DNA of 64,000 nucleotides. It comes from Streptomyces sp. CBMA152. Lineage in GTDB: Bacteria; Actinomycetota; Actinomycetes; Streptomycetales; Streptomycetaceae. How positions within the stretch are numbered: the first letter of the stretch is position 1; each line of letters opens with the position of its first letter. Location: positions 496,001-560,000 of the forward strand of contig NZ_MECJ01000029.1 of NCBI RefSeq assembly GCF_014596475.1. The letters run 5' to 3'. Below are positions 40,921 through 49,381 of this stretch, one piece after another. The notes below the pieces were generated by a model, which worked only from the letters and a program-made list of their open reading frames with translations, had not been told where the DNA came from and did no database searches. The position numbers and the translations under genes are program-made.

Positions 40921-42195
40921 TCAGACGTGTTCCGCCACGGACTCGGCCTTCGCCGGTACGGACCGGGCCACCACCCGGGAGCGGGAGTTGTGCAGGCGCA
41001 GGGACACCGTGACCAGGGCCAGGGCCGCGAGCGTCATGGCCGCGCCCGACCACGCCGTCGCCCGGTAGCCGAGGCCCGCGCTGATGACCGCGCCGCCGAG
41101 CCAGGGGCCGCCCGTGTTGCCCAGGTTGAAGGACGACGTGGTGGTGGCGCCGGCCAGGGTGGGGGCGGCGCCGCCGACGTTGAACATGCGGGCGTTGAGC
41201 GCCGGGGCCGTGTAGAACGCCGAGACGCCGAGCAGGAACGACAGGACTGTCGTGGCCACCGGGTGCGCGCCGAACAGGGCCAGGGCCACCAGGAACGCCG
41301 TCGAGGCCGTGATGCCGCTGAGCAGCACCCCGAAGAGGTGCGCGTCCGCGACCCGGCCGCCGATGGTCGTACCGATGAGCGCGCCCGCGCCGAAGAGACC
41401 GAGGATCGCCGGGACCCAGCCGGAGTCGACATGGGCGACGTCGGTGAGCAGCGGCTTGAGGTAGCTGAACGCGCAGAACACGCCGCCCGCCGCCAGCGCC
41501 GTGATCGCGATCGAGAGCAGGACCTGCGGGTCGCGGTAGATCCGCAGTTCCGTGGTGAGCTGCGGCTTCTCGGCCGGGAGCGGGATACGGGGGATGAGCG
41601 TCACGATACCTACGAGGGCGATCGCGGAGGCCGCGCCGACGGCCCAGAACGCGGCCCGCCAGCCCAGGTTGTCGCCGAGCACCGCGCCGAGCGGGACACC
41701 GAGGACGTTGGCGATCGAGAGTCCGCCGATCATGACGGCCATGGCCCGGGCCCGCGCGTTCACCGGCACCATCGCGATGGCCACGGCCGCGCCGACCGCC
41801 CAGAACCCCGCGCAGGCCAGCGCGCTCAGCACCCGGGAGACGAAGAGCAGCGCGTAGTTCGGGGCGAGCGCGCCGCCGACCTGGCCGAGCCCGAACGCCG
41901 TGATCAGCGCGATGAGCGTGGTGCGGCGCGGCAGCCGCAGCGTCGCCACCGCCAGCAGCGGCGCGCCCACCACCATGCCGATCGCGAACGCCGAGATCAG
42001 CAGCCCGGCCTGCGGGATCGACACGTCCATGTCGTCCGCGATGGCGGGCAGCAGCCCGGTGAGCATGAACTCACTGGTGCCGAGCGCGAAGACGGAGAGG
42101 CCGAGGATGTAGACGGCCAGCGGCATACGGGGACGGGCTGTGGCGTCCGTGGGGGCGGTTTCGGGCGCGGCGGCGTGATCGGCGGAGGAGGGCAT
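40921..42195 (-). CDS. MFS efflux transporter, Cmx/CmrA-like
   Basis: 424 residues from ATG 42195; a TTG at 42207 is in frame. Twelve membrane helices are apparent. The N-terminal block VYILGLSVFALGTSEFMLTGLLPAIADDMDVSIPQAGLLISAFAIGMVVGAPLLA and VPVNARARAMAVMIGGLSIANVLGVPLGA closely resemble Cmx/CmrA chloramphenicol exporters, a DHA1-family branch. It probably exports small amphiphilic compounds by proton antiport; the drug specificity is a family inference. No TetR or other regulator is adjacent. Ends four bases after the DUF4031 gene, convergent. Confidence 0.85.
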   Translation of the reverse strand: MPSSADHAAAPETAPTDATARPRMPLAVYILGLSVFALGTSEFMLTGLLPAIADDMDVSIPQAGLLISAFAIGMVVGAPLLAVATLRLPRRTTLIALITAFGLGQVGGALAPNYALLFVSRVLSALACAGFWAVGAAVAIAMVPVNARARAMAVMIGGLSIANVLGVPLGAVLGDNLGWRAAFWAVGAASAIALVGIVTLIPRIPLPAEKPQLTTELRIYRDPQVLLSIAITALAAGGVFCAFSYLKPLLTDVAHVDSGWVPAILGLFGAGALIGTTIGGRVADAHLFGVLLSGITASTAFLVALALFGAHPVATTVLSFLLGVSAFYTAPALNARMFNVGGAAPTLAGATTTSSFNLGNTGGPWLGGAVISAGLGYRATAWSGAAMTLAALALVTVSLRLHNSRSRVVARSVPAKAESVAEHV

Positions 42196-42257
42196 ATCAG
42201 GTGTCAACAGGGCTGATGCCCATTACATTCCTGCCCCGCGAGCCTCATGCGTATCGC

Positions 42258-42941
42258 CTACGTCAAGAGCTCCAGCTCCGACGTCAGGTTCTCGCGCGCC
42301 CGCGCCTCCCACTCCCGCATGCCGTACGGCGTACGGAACAGCCTCGGCAGATCGAGCAGCTGGCGCAGGACCGCCGCGCGGCCCGCCCGGAACGCGTCGT
42401 CCGGGACGAAGGCGTACTCGGCCCGCACCGCCGCCGCGTACGCCGCGTACTCCTCCGGGTCCCCGGCCAGCACCGCCAGGTCCGCGTCGCACAGGACCTC
42501 GCCGTTGGTGTCGCCCTCGTGCGGGTCGTGTGTGACGGTCAGGCGGACGAGCCGGGCGACCTCGGCGGTGGCCTCGGGGTCCAACCCGGCCTCGGGCAGG
42601 GCGCGTTCGGCCAGGCCCGCGCTGCGCTCCTCGTTCTCCGAGCGGTCCGGCCGGTACACCGCGTCGTGGAACCAGGCCGCGAGCCGTACGAGCTCGGCGT
42701 CCTCGGCGTACTCCGCGAGCGTGTCGACGTGGGCGAGGACCGCGGTGAGGTGGGCGGTGGTGTGGTACCTGCGGTGCGGCTCGGCCCAGGCGGCGAGCAG
42801 GCGGTCGGCGTACGGGGCCGGGTCCGGGGCCTCGCCCTGGCGGGCGGCGTCGAGGGTACGGGCCCAGCGGGCACGGAGGTCGTCGAGGGCGTCGCGATCG
42901 GTGGGGTCGTCGAGGTCGGCCATGAGGGGGAGCGTAGTCAT
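42258..42941 (-). CDS. HD-domain (predicted metal-dependent) phosphohydrolase-like protein
   Basis: 227 residues from ATG 42941; ATG 42923 is an alternative. It has RRYHTTAHLTAVLAHVDTL, RLAAWFHDAVYRPDRSENEERSAGLAERAL (the HD pair) and LVRLTVTHDPHEGDTNGEVLCDADLAVLAG, the histidine/aspartate ligands of the actinobacterial HD family often annotated as predicted metal-dependent HD phosphohydrolases. Substrate unknown. It lies upstream of the MFS gene on the same strand. Confidence 0.85.
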   Translation of the reverse strand: MTTLPLMADLDDPTDRDALDDLRARWARTLDAARQGEAPDPAPYADRLLAAWAEPHRRYHTTAHLTAVLAHVDTLAEYAEDAELVRLAAWFHDAVYRPDRSENEERSAGLAERALPEAGLDPEATAEVARLVRLTVTHDPHEGDTNGEVLCDADLAVLAGDPEEYAAYAAAVRAEYAFVPDDAFRAGRAAVLRQLLDLPRLFRTPYGMREWEARARENLTSELELLT

Positions 42942-43021
42942 TCCTCCCTCGGGGTATCCCCCGCACCCGGTCGGGGGACTGCCGGATGGGGGCCGGGGGC
43001 CCGGTCCGGGAAGGTGGTCGC

Positions 43022-44284
43022 ATGGTTGCTCACGTTTCCCGCAGGAGCCTGCTGGGCGCCGGTGCCGGTGCCGTACTCGTGGCCGCGACCGGTGTCCCGG
43101 CGGTCGCGGCCGCCGGACCCGCGCCGACCCCGTCTTCCGGGGGCGTGCGGCTCTCCCTGCCCGCGCCCACCGGCCCGCACCCCGTCGGCACCGTCTCCCT
43201 CCGGCTCGTCGACCGGAGCCGCCGCGACCCCTGGGTGAGCACCCGCCCGTACCGGGAACTGATGGTGAGCGTGCGCTACCCGGCCCGGGACGTACGCGGC
43301 CACCGGCCCGCCCCGCAGATGCTCCCGGGCGCGGCCGCCGACTTCGACCGGCTCAACTCGCTGGACGGGGTGCCGAGCGGCAAGGTCGACTGGGCGGCGA
43401 CGCGCAGCCACGCGTACACCGGAGCGCCCGTCGGACGCCACGGCCTCCCCGTGGTCCTCTACTCGCCCGGCGCGGGCGACCCCCGCACCCTCGGCACCAC
43501 GCTCTCCGACGAGCTCGCCTCGCACGGCTTCGCGGTGGTCATGATCGACCACACGTATGACGCCGGGGCGGTCGAGTTCCCGGGCGGCCGGGTGGAGCGC
43601 ACGGTGTTGCCGCAGGAGTACACGGAGGCGGACAAGGCGGGACCGGCGGCGGTCACGGCGCTGCTGAAGAAGGCCGTGGAGGAACGGGTCGCGGACACCT
43701 GTCACGTACTGGACCGGCTCGGCGATCTGTCCGCCGCCCTGCCCGGTGGCTCGCGCGGCACCCTGGACCTGTCCTCCGTCGGGATGTTCGGCCAGTCCGC
43801 GGGCGGCTTCACCGCCGCGCTGACCATGCACGACGACCGGCGGCTCAGGGCCGCGCTCGACATGGACGGCGTCCTGGGCAACGTCCAGAACGACGACGAC
43901 CCGGCGAGCCCCTCCCCGGTCGGCACGGACGGCCTGGACCGGCCGCTGCTGCTGATGGGCAAGGACGGCAACGACCACCACACGGTCCCGTCCTGGGGCG
44001 CCACCTGGGACCACAGCAGCGGCTGGCACCGCGACCTCATGCTGCGCGGCGCGGAACACGCGAGCTTCACCGACCTCCAGTCCCAAGTGCCGCAGATCGG
44101 CCGGGAGTTGGGGCTCACGCGGGAGACCGTCGTCAAGAACGTCGGCACCGTCGACCCGGCCCGCTCGGTCGCGGCCCAGCGGGCGTATGTGTCGGCGTTC
44201 TTCGACCGCTGGCTGCGGGGCGGGGACGGGAGTCTCTTCGACGGCCCGTCGCGGCGGTGGCCGGAGGTGTGGTTCGTGAAGTGA
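43022..44284 (+). CDS. Tat-exported alpha/beta hydrolase (PAF-acetylhydrolase/lipase-like)
   Basis: 420 residues from ATG 43022, with GGAAGG upstream. The signal carries a twin-arginine motif SRRSLLGAGAGAVLVAATG. The esterase core has LMVSVRYPARD, LPVVLYSPGAGDPRTLGTTLSDELASHGFAVVMIDHTYD (oxyanion hole), the nucleophile elbow VGMFGQSAGGFTAAL (G-x-S-x-G) and the histidine in RGAEHASFTDL. Length and pattern fit the platelet-activating-factor acetylhydrolase II-like or cutinase-like secreted lipases of streptomycetes. It probably hydrolyses extracellular lipids or esters. Confidence 0.88.
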   Translation: MVAHVSRRSLLGAGAGAVLVAATGVPAVAAAGPAPTPSSGGVRLSLPAPTGPHPVGTVSLRLVDRSRRDPWVSTRPYRELMVSVRYPARDVRGHRPAPQMLPGAAADFDRLNSLDGVPSGKVDWAATRSHAYTGAPVGRHGLPVVLYSPGAGDPRTLGTTLSDELASHGFAVVMIDHTYDAGAVEFPGGRVERTVLPQEYTEADKAGPAAVTALLKKAVEERVADTCHVLDRLGDLSAALPGGSRGTLDLSSVGMFGQSAGGFTAALTMHDDRRLRAALDMDGVLGNVQNDDDPASPSPVGTDGLDRPLLLMGKDGNDHHTVPSWGATWDHSSGWHRDLMLRGAEHASFTDLQSQVPQIGRELGLTRETVVKNVGTVDPARSVAAQRAYVSAFFDRWLRGGDGSLFDGPSRRWPEVWFVK

Positions 44285-44348
44285 GCGTACGTATACGGAA
44301 GGTGGCCCCGAGGTCGGAAACCCCGGGGCCACCTTCGTATACGTACGC
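44285..44348. terminator. very long bidirectional terminator
   Basis: A 25-bp stem with a single bulged G fills the whole gap between two convergent genes. GCGTACGTATACG (44285-44297) and AAGGTGGCCCCG (44299-44310) pair with 44324-44348 around a 13-nt loop. Confidence 0.92.
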
Positions 44349-44349
44349 C

Positions 44350-46872
44350 TCACGCCGCCTTGAACGTCCGCAGCCGCAGTGAGTTGCCGACCACGAAGAC
44401 CGAGGAGAAGGCCATCGCCGCGCCCGCGATCATCGGGTTGAGGAGTCCGGCCGCCGCGAGGGGGAGTGCGGCGACGTTGTAGGCGAAGGCCCAGAACAGG
44501 TTCGTACGGATCGTGCCGAGGGTGCGGCGGGAGAGGCGGATGGCGTCGGCGGCGGCGCGCAGGTCGCCGCGTACGAGGGTGAGGTCGCCCGCCTCGATCG
44601 CCGCGTCCGTGCCCGTGCCCATCGCCAGGCCCAGGTCGGCCTGGGCGAGCGCGGCCGCGTCGTTGACGCCGTCGCCGACCATTGCCACCGAACGGCCCTC
44701 GGCCTGAAGGCGCTTGACCACGTCGACCTTGTCCTCCGGCATGACCTCGGCGATCACCTCGTCGATGCCCACCTCGGCGGCGACGGACTCGGCCACCGCG
44801 CGGTTGTCGCCGGTGAGCAGGATCGGGGTGAGGCCGAGGGCGCGCAGCCGCCGGATCGCCTCGGCGCTGGTGTCCTTGACCGCGTCGGCGACCTCCAGGA
44901 CCGCTCGCGCCTCGCCGTCCCAGGCGACGAGCACGGCCGTACGTCCGGCTGCCTCGGCGGTGTTCCGGGCGCGTTCCAGGTCGGCGGGCAGGGTGATCGC
45001 CCACTCGGCGAGCAGCTTCTCGCGGCCGACGAGGACCGCGTGGCCTTCCACGATGCCCTGGACGCCGAGGCCCGCGATGTTGACGAAGTCCTCGGGGGTG
45101 GGGAGCTGGACGCGTTCTGCGGCGCCGTCCGCGATGGCGCGGGCTATGGGGTGCTCGGAGGCGTGCTCCAACGCGCCTGCCAGGCGCAGGACTTCGATCT
45201 GTGTGGTGGTGGGCGCGGTGTGGATGGTCCGGAGGGTCATACGGCCGGTCGTGACCGTGCCGGTCTTGTCGAGGACGATCGTGTCGACGCGGCGGGTGGT
45301 CTCCAGGACTTCGGGGCCCTTGATGAGGATGCCGAGCTGGGCTCCTCGTCCCGTACCGACCATGAGGGCGGTCGGGGTGGCGAGGCCCAGGGCGCAGGGG
45401 CAGGCGATGATCAGGACCGCGACCGCCGCCGTGAACGCGGCGGTCAGGCTGTGGCCGCTGAGCAGCCAGTACGCGAGGGTGGCCAGCGCGAGGGCGATCA
45501 CGACCGGGACGAAGACGGCGGAGATACGGTCGGCCAGGCGCTGGGCGGCCGCCTTGCCGTTCTGGGCGTCCTCCACGAGGCGGGCCATCCTGGCCAGTTG
45601 GGTGTCGGCGCCGACGCGGGTGGCCTCGACGACGAGGCGGCCGCCGACGTTCAGGGTGGCGCCGGTGACGGGGTCGCCGACGGTCACGTCGACCGGGACG
45701 GACTCGCCCGTCAGCATCGACGCGTCCACCGCGCTGCCGCCCTCGACGACCGTGCCGTCCGTGGCGATCTTCTCGCCGGGGTGGACGAGGAAGCGGTCGC
45801 CTGCGCGCAGGTCGGTGATGGGGATGCGGCTTTCGGTGCCGCTCTCTGTGTCGAGTACGGTCACGTCCTTGGCGCCGAGTTCAAGGAGCGCCTGGAGGGC
45901 CGCGCCCGCCTTGCGCTTCGACTTCGCCTCGAAGTAGCGGCCGGCGAGGATGAACGCGGTGACGCCCGCGGCGGCTTCCAGGTAGATGTTGGAGGCGCCG
46001 CCGTTCGCGTTCGCGGTGAGTTCGAAGCCGTGGCGCATGCCCGGCATTCCGGCGTCACCGAAGAACAGGGCCCACAGGGACCAGGTGAACGCGGCGAGCG
46101 TGCCGACGGAGATGAGCGTGTCCATCGTGGCCGCGCCGTGCCGCGCGTTGGTGAGGGCGGCCTTGTGGAACGGGTACGCACCCCAGACGACCACCGGCGC
46201 GGCGAGCATGAGGCTCAGCCACTGCCAGTTGTCGAACTGGATCGCCGGGATCATGGCGAGCGCCACGACGGGGGCGGCGAGGGCGGTCGATATGAGGAGA
46301 CGCTGCCGCAGCGCGGCGAGCGCGGTGGCTGCACGGGTCTCTGTGGGGTCGGCCACCGTCGACGTCTGCACGTCCGTGCCGTGCCCACCCGCCCGCCCGT
46401 TCGGCGGGGTTGCGTCGGCCCGGGCCCCGGCGGGGTGGTTGTCCGCCGTCGGCGGCCGCACGTCCGTGCGTGGGGCGCCCGCCTGCGGCGGGCCGGGCTT
46501 CCCACCCGCCCGCCCGTACGAAGGGGTTGGGACAGCCCGGGTCTCCCGTGGAGGCGCACCCGCCGTCGGCGTCTGTAGCCCCGTTGCGCTCGCCTGCGGC
46601 CCCGCCGCCCCCCACCGCGACGCCACCGGCTCCGCCGTATACCCCGTCTTCACCACCGTCGCCACGAGATCCGTCACCCGCGTACCGGAGCCGAAGGCGA
46701 CCTTCGCCTTCTCCGTGGCGTAGTTGACCGTCGCCGTCACGCCCTCCATCCGGTTGAGCTTCTTCTCGATGCGGGCCGCGCAGGACGCGCAGGTCATGCC
46801 GCCGATGGCCAGCTCGACCTCGTCCACCGGTGCGGTGGTCTCGGCGCTTGCGCTTGCGGTGCTGCTGCTCAT
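44350..46872 (-). CDS. copA: copper-translocating P1B-type ATPase
   Basis: 840 residues from ATG 46872. An N-terminal heavy-metal domain IGGMTCASCAARIEKKLNRM is followed by an unusually long Pro/Gly/Arg-rich linker (about 85-180) holding a partial internal repeat, then eight membrane helices. Other motifs are the TGES actuator MLTGESVPVD, the transport motif IIACPCALGLATPT, the phosphorylated VLDKTGTVTTG, HASEHPIARA and MVGDGVNDAAALAQADLG. CPC and the HMA identify a Cu(I) exporter. CsoR-type operators lie directly upstream. A long terminator follows. Confidence 0.95.
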   Translation of the reverse strand: MSSSTASASAETTAPVDEVELAIGGMTCASCAARIEKKLNRMEGVTATVNYATEKAKVAFGSGTRVTDLVATVVKTGYTAEPVASRWGAAGPQASATGLQTPTAGAPPRETRAVPTPSYGRAGGKPGPPQAGAPRTDVRPPTADNHPAGARADATPPNGRAGGHGTDVQTSTVADPTETRAATALAALRQRLLISTALAAPVVALAMIPAIQFDNWQWLSLMLAAPVVVWGAYPFHKAALTNARHGAATMDTLISVGTLAAFTWSLWALFFGDAGMPGMRHGFELTANANGGASNIYLEAAAGVTAFILAGRYFEAKSKRKAGAALQALLELGAKDVTVLDTESGTESRIPITDLRAGDRFLVHPGEKIATDGTVVEGGSAVDASMLTGESVPVDVTVGDPVTGATLNVGGRLVVEATRVGADTQLARMARLVEDAQNGKAAAQRLADRISAVFVPVVIALALATLAYWLLSGHSLTAAFTAAVAVLIIACPCALGLATPTALMVGTGRGAQLGILIKGPEVLETTRRVDTIVLDKTGTVTTGRMTLRTIHTAPTTTQIEVLRLAGALEHASEHPIARAIADGAAERVQLPTPEDFVNIAGLGVQGIVEGHAVLVGREKLLAEWAITLPADLERARNTAEAAGRTAVLVAWDGEARAVLEVADAVKDTSAEAIRRLRALGLTPILLTGDNRAVAESVAAEVGIDEVIAEVMPEDKVDVVKRLQAEGRSVAMVGDGVNDAAALAQADLGLAMGTGTDAAIEAGDLTLVRGDLRAAADAIRLSRRTLGTIRTNLFWAFAYNVAALPLAAAGLLNPMIAGAAMAFSSVFVVGNSLRLRTFKAA
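46369..46541. repeat. partial in-frame duplication in the copA linker
   Basis: CCCACCCGCCCGCCCGT occurs at 46384-46400 and 46501-46517, offset by 117 bp (39 codons); the following GGTTG and GCCCGGG keep the same offset. CACGTCCGTGC recurs at 46369 and 46459, offset by 90 bp, so one copy carries a 27-bp indel. In the protein, SYGRAGG and PNGRAGG correspond. Confidence 0.7.
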
Positions 46873-46895
46873 GGCGGGCGACCCTCCCGTTCGTG

Positions 46896-46951
46896 TATAC
46901 CCCTAGGGGGTACCTTCCCTTGCGGGTTCAGGTATACCCCCACCCCGTATA
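46896..46951. promoter_or_regulatory. two CsoR-type operators upstream of copA
   Basis: TATACCCCTAGGGGGTA (46896-46912) is the C-tract/G-tract palindrome typical of CsoR sites. A second, weaker site, TATACCCCCACCCCGTATA (46933-46951), follows. Both lie in the 207-bp divergent region between copA and cutC. The CsoR gene is not in the window. Confidence 0.75.
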
Positions 46952-47079
46952 AAACGCAAGGGGGGTCGAGTGCGGATGCCGTCAGTCCTGGTGTCGGCGG
47001 TGTGGGTGCGTACTGCGGCGCGTAGGCTGGTATTGGACTAGACCTGTTGACGTGTGGACAGCCGAGGAATTGGGGTCAG

Positions 47080-47769
47080 ATGAGCAACCGCGCACTGCTT
47101 GAGGTGATCGCTCTCGACGCGGAGGACGCCGTCGCGGCGCAGGCGGGCGGGGCCGACCGTCTTGAGCTGGTCACCGACATGGCGGCCGACGGGCTGACCC
47201 CGTCCCGGGAGGCCTTCGCGGCGATCCGCGCCGCCGTGGACATCCCGCTGCGCGTGATGCTCCGCTCGGCGGACGGGTTCGCGGCGGGGGACGTGGACGC
47301 GCTGGTACGCGACGCGCGGGCGCTGCGGGCCGAGGGCGCGGAGGAGTTCGTGCTGGGGTTCCTCGACGACGCCGGGGCGCCGGACATGGCGGCGGTGCGG
47401 GCGCTGGTGGCGGAGCTGGACGGGTGCCGGTGGACGTTCCACCGGGCGATCGACCGGGCCGCCGACCGGGATGGTCTGCGCAAGGAGCTGGCGGGGCTGC
47501 CGGGGCTCGACACGTATCTGACGGCGGGGGCGGCGGGGGGTGTCGACGACGGGCTGTCGACGCTGGTCGCCGAGGCGGCGCGGTCGGGCGAGCCCGGTTA
47601 CGAGCCGCGCATCCTGGTGGGGGGCGGGCTGCGGCTCGACCACCTGCCGGTGCTGCTTCGCGCCGGGGTCGACGCGGTGCACATCGGGGGTGCGTCGCGG
47701 CCGGGCGGGTGGGACGCGCCGGTGGGGGCGGATGCGGTGGCGGAGTGGCGGCGGGCGCTGGACGGGTAG
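47080..47769 (+). CDS. cutC: CutC family protein
   Basis: 229 residues from ATG 47080. It is a TIM-barrel CutC with LLEVIALDAEDAVAAQAGGADRLELVTDMAADGLTPS, VMLRSADGF, GAEEFVLGFLD, CRWTFHRAIDRAADR and ILVGGGLRLDHLPVLLRAGVDAVHIGGASR. CutC was first linked to copper tolerance in E. coli, but that role is disputed. Here it is divergent from copA across CsoR-like sites, which supports a copper connection by context only. A composite repeat follows. Confidence 0.9.
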   Translation: MSNRALLEVIALDAEDAVAAQAGGADRLELVTDMAADGLTPSREAFAAIRAAVDIPLRVMLRSADGFAAGDVDALVRDARALRAEGAEEFVLGFLDDAGAPDMAAVRALVAELDGCRWTFHRAIDRAADRDGLRKELAGLPGLDTYLTAGAAGGVDDGLSTLVAEAARSGEPGYEPRILVGGGLRLDHLPVLLRAGVDAVHIGGASRPGGWDAPVGADAVAEWRRALDG

Positions 47770-47770
47770 T

Positions 47771-48000
47771 CCCCCCACCCCACCCCGCCCGTTCCCTTAA
47801 CCCTCCGGGGGTGGGTGGGGGTTGAGGTGTGTCTCCCGGGGGCTTCGCCCCCGGACCCCGTCGCGGGGCCTGCTGCCCCTGCACCCCGCTTCGGGGCTCC
47901 GCCCCGGACCCCGTTCGTCTGCGGATCGTGCTGGGTTGCTCGCGCAGTTCCCCGCGCCCCTGGACGGGCCCTTCCGGGCCCTCCTTTAGGGGCCCGCGGA
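47771..48000. repeat. composite GC-rich repeat element, copy 3
   Basis: The left terminal box (CCCCACCCCGCCCGTTCCC, then CCCTCCGGGGGTGGGTGGGGG, 47771-47822) is followed by GGGGCTTCGCCCCC-type hairpins. Core arm CGCGCAGTTCCCCGCGCCCC lies at 47941-47960, with a loop hairpin GGGCCC-TTCC-GGGCCC at 47966-47981. The right half is degenerate and runs into the stop codon of the next gene. Confidence 0.75.
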
Positions 48001-49242
48001 CTACTTCCCCACCCCCACCTCCACCCCGGAAACCGTCGCCACAACGCCCCCCTCCCCCACCCGCACATCCCGGATCTGCAACTCCCGCGCCTCCCTCGGC
48101 AGGGTGAACGAGAACGACAGGCGGTCGGAGAGCTCCGGGGGGCGCATCGCCATCAGGCCCGTGATCAGTTTCGGGTCGATGCCGATCTTCGACAGGAGCC
48201 AGGGGTGGTCGGCGACCACGTCGACCAGGTTGACCTGGGTCAGCTGCGACACGAACCGGGGCGTGCCGACGAGTTCGTGGAGCTTCTCCTCGTTCTGGAG
48301 GGCCAGGTCCACGTCCTTCTGCGGGACTCCGAGCCGCTTCACCACCGCCGGCACCGACAGCAGCGCCTTCACCCGCGCCGTGTCCCGGCTGATGAGGTCG
48401 GCGGACTCGCGGTGCAGGGTCAGACCGCGGTTCCGGCCCGGGCGGTAGGTGGCGACGCCCGGCATGTCGAGGCTCATGCCGTCGATGTCCGTGGACAGGC
48501 CGCTGGTGCCGACGAGCCGCACCTGGGCCTCGGCCCGTACGCGCAGCTCCTGACCGGCGATGCTCAACTTGCCGTCCGCGCCGACCGTGTTGGCGTTCAC
48601 CCGGCTGAACTTGAGCTGCGAGGCCGTCAGTTCGCGGTTCATGTCGTCGAAGGACAGGGTGATCCGGCCGTTGAGGTCGCCGATGACCGCGCTGCGGATG
48701 TCGTTCGGCAGATCCCCCGTCAGCCTGATGTCCCGCGCGCTGGCCTGCACCTTCGTGAGCGACACCCGGTCGGCGGCGACATGCGGCACCGTCACGTCCA
48801 CCCGGTCCAGGTGCTTGTCCAGGACCTGGGTGAGGAACGGGAAGCCGTGGATGTCCACCTGCGGGGCGGCCGCGAGGTGGAGTTCGTCCTGGAGCGCCTT
48901 CTGCGCCTTCTTCTCCGCGTACATCGCCGCGCACCGGTCCGCAAGCACCAGGAACCCGACGCACATGACCAGCGCGAACAGCAGCTTGGCCAGGCGGGGG
49001 AGCGCGGCGAAGGGACTGCGACGGCGCCGTCGACTGCGCCTGCCCCGGCGGCCGTTCCCGGGGCGCCGGTGGTCGGGCGGGGACCACGGGTCGTCCTCCG
49101 GCTCGGCGTACATGATGCCGAGGTCGAGCGGGAGGATCCGGGGCGGTGGCGCGGGGTCCAGATCGGGGTCGGGGTCGGCGAGCGCCGCCAGTTCGTCGTA
49201 CGGATTGCGGGGACGGGACGGCATGCGTGTGGGGGGTCGCAT
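48001..49242 (-). CDS. DUF2993 (LmeA-like) membrane-anchored protein
   Basis: 413 residues from ATG 49242; ATG 49224 and GTG 49245 are alternatives. An acidic, Pro-rich cytoplasmic N-terminus and a strongly basic run (RRPGNGRRGRRSRRRRR) precede one transmembrane helix (LAKLLFALVMCVGFLVLADRCAA, about 87-108). The exported part is DUF2993: QVDIHGFPFLTQVLDKHLDRVDVTVPHV, GRITLSFDDMNRELTAS, LTLHRESADLIS, PFLT/PKLI repeats. Mycobacterial LmeA binds phosphoinositides and supports lipomannan growth; a lipid-binding envelope role is the inference. Confidence 0.85.
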   Translation of the reverse strand: MRPPTRMPSRPRNPYDELAALADPDPDLDPAPPPRILPLDLGIMYAEPEDDPWSPPDHRRPGNGRRGRRSRRRRRSPFAALPRLAKLLFALVMCVGFLVLADRCAAMYAEKKAQKALQDELHLAAAPQVDIHGFPFLTQVLDKHLDRVDVTVPHVAADRVSLTKVQASARDIRLTGDLPNDIRSAVIGDLNGRITLSFDDMNRELTASQLKFSRVNANTVGADGKLSIAGQELRVRAEAQVRLVGTSGLSTDIDGMSLDMPGVATYRPGRNRGLTLHRESADLISRDTARVKALLSVPAVVKRLGVPQKDVDLALQNEEKLHELVGTPRFVSQLTQVNLVDVVADHPWLLSKIGIDPKLITGLMAMRPPELSDRLSFSFTLPREARELQIRDVRVGEGGVVATVSGVEVGVGK

Positions 49243-49335
49243 CACCTCATCCCATCACACGTGCGATCTTCGCATGTACGTGACATACGGATGTGACATC
49301 GGCGATACGCGCCTCCCGCCGCCCCACGACCGCGC

Positions 49336-49363
49336 GGGGGCGGCCGGTTGCCCGACCGCCCCC
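49336..49363 (-). terminator. hairpin after the DUF4352-like gene
   Basis: GGGGGCGG (49336-49343) pairs with CCGCCCCC (49356-49363), 18 bp past the stop codon of the minus-strand lipoprotein gene. Confidence 0.5.
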
Positions 49364-49381
49364 ACCCGTACGGCTACCTGC

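Noticed and set aside
47171..49087. 638-codon minus-strand frame over cutC and the repeat
   Set aside because: Low-complexity Arg/Pro/Gly translation of GC-rich DNA, antisense to cutC, and it passes through repeat copy 3.
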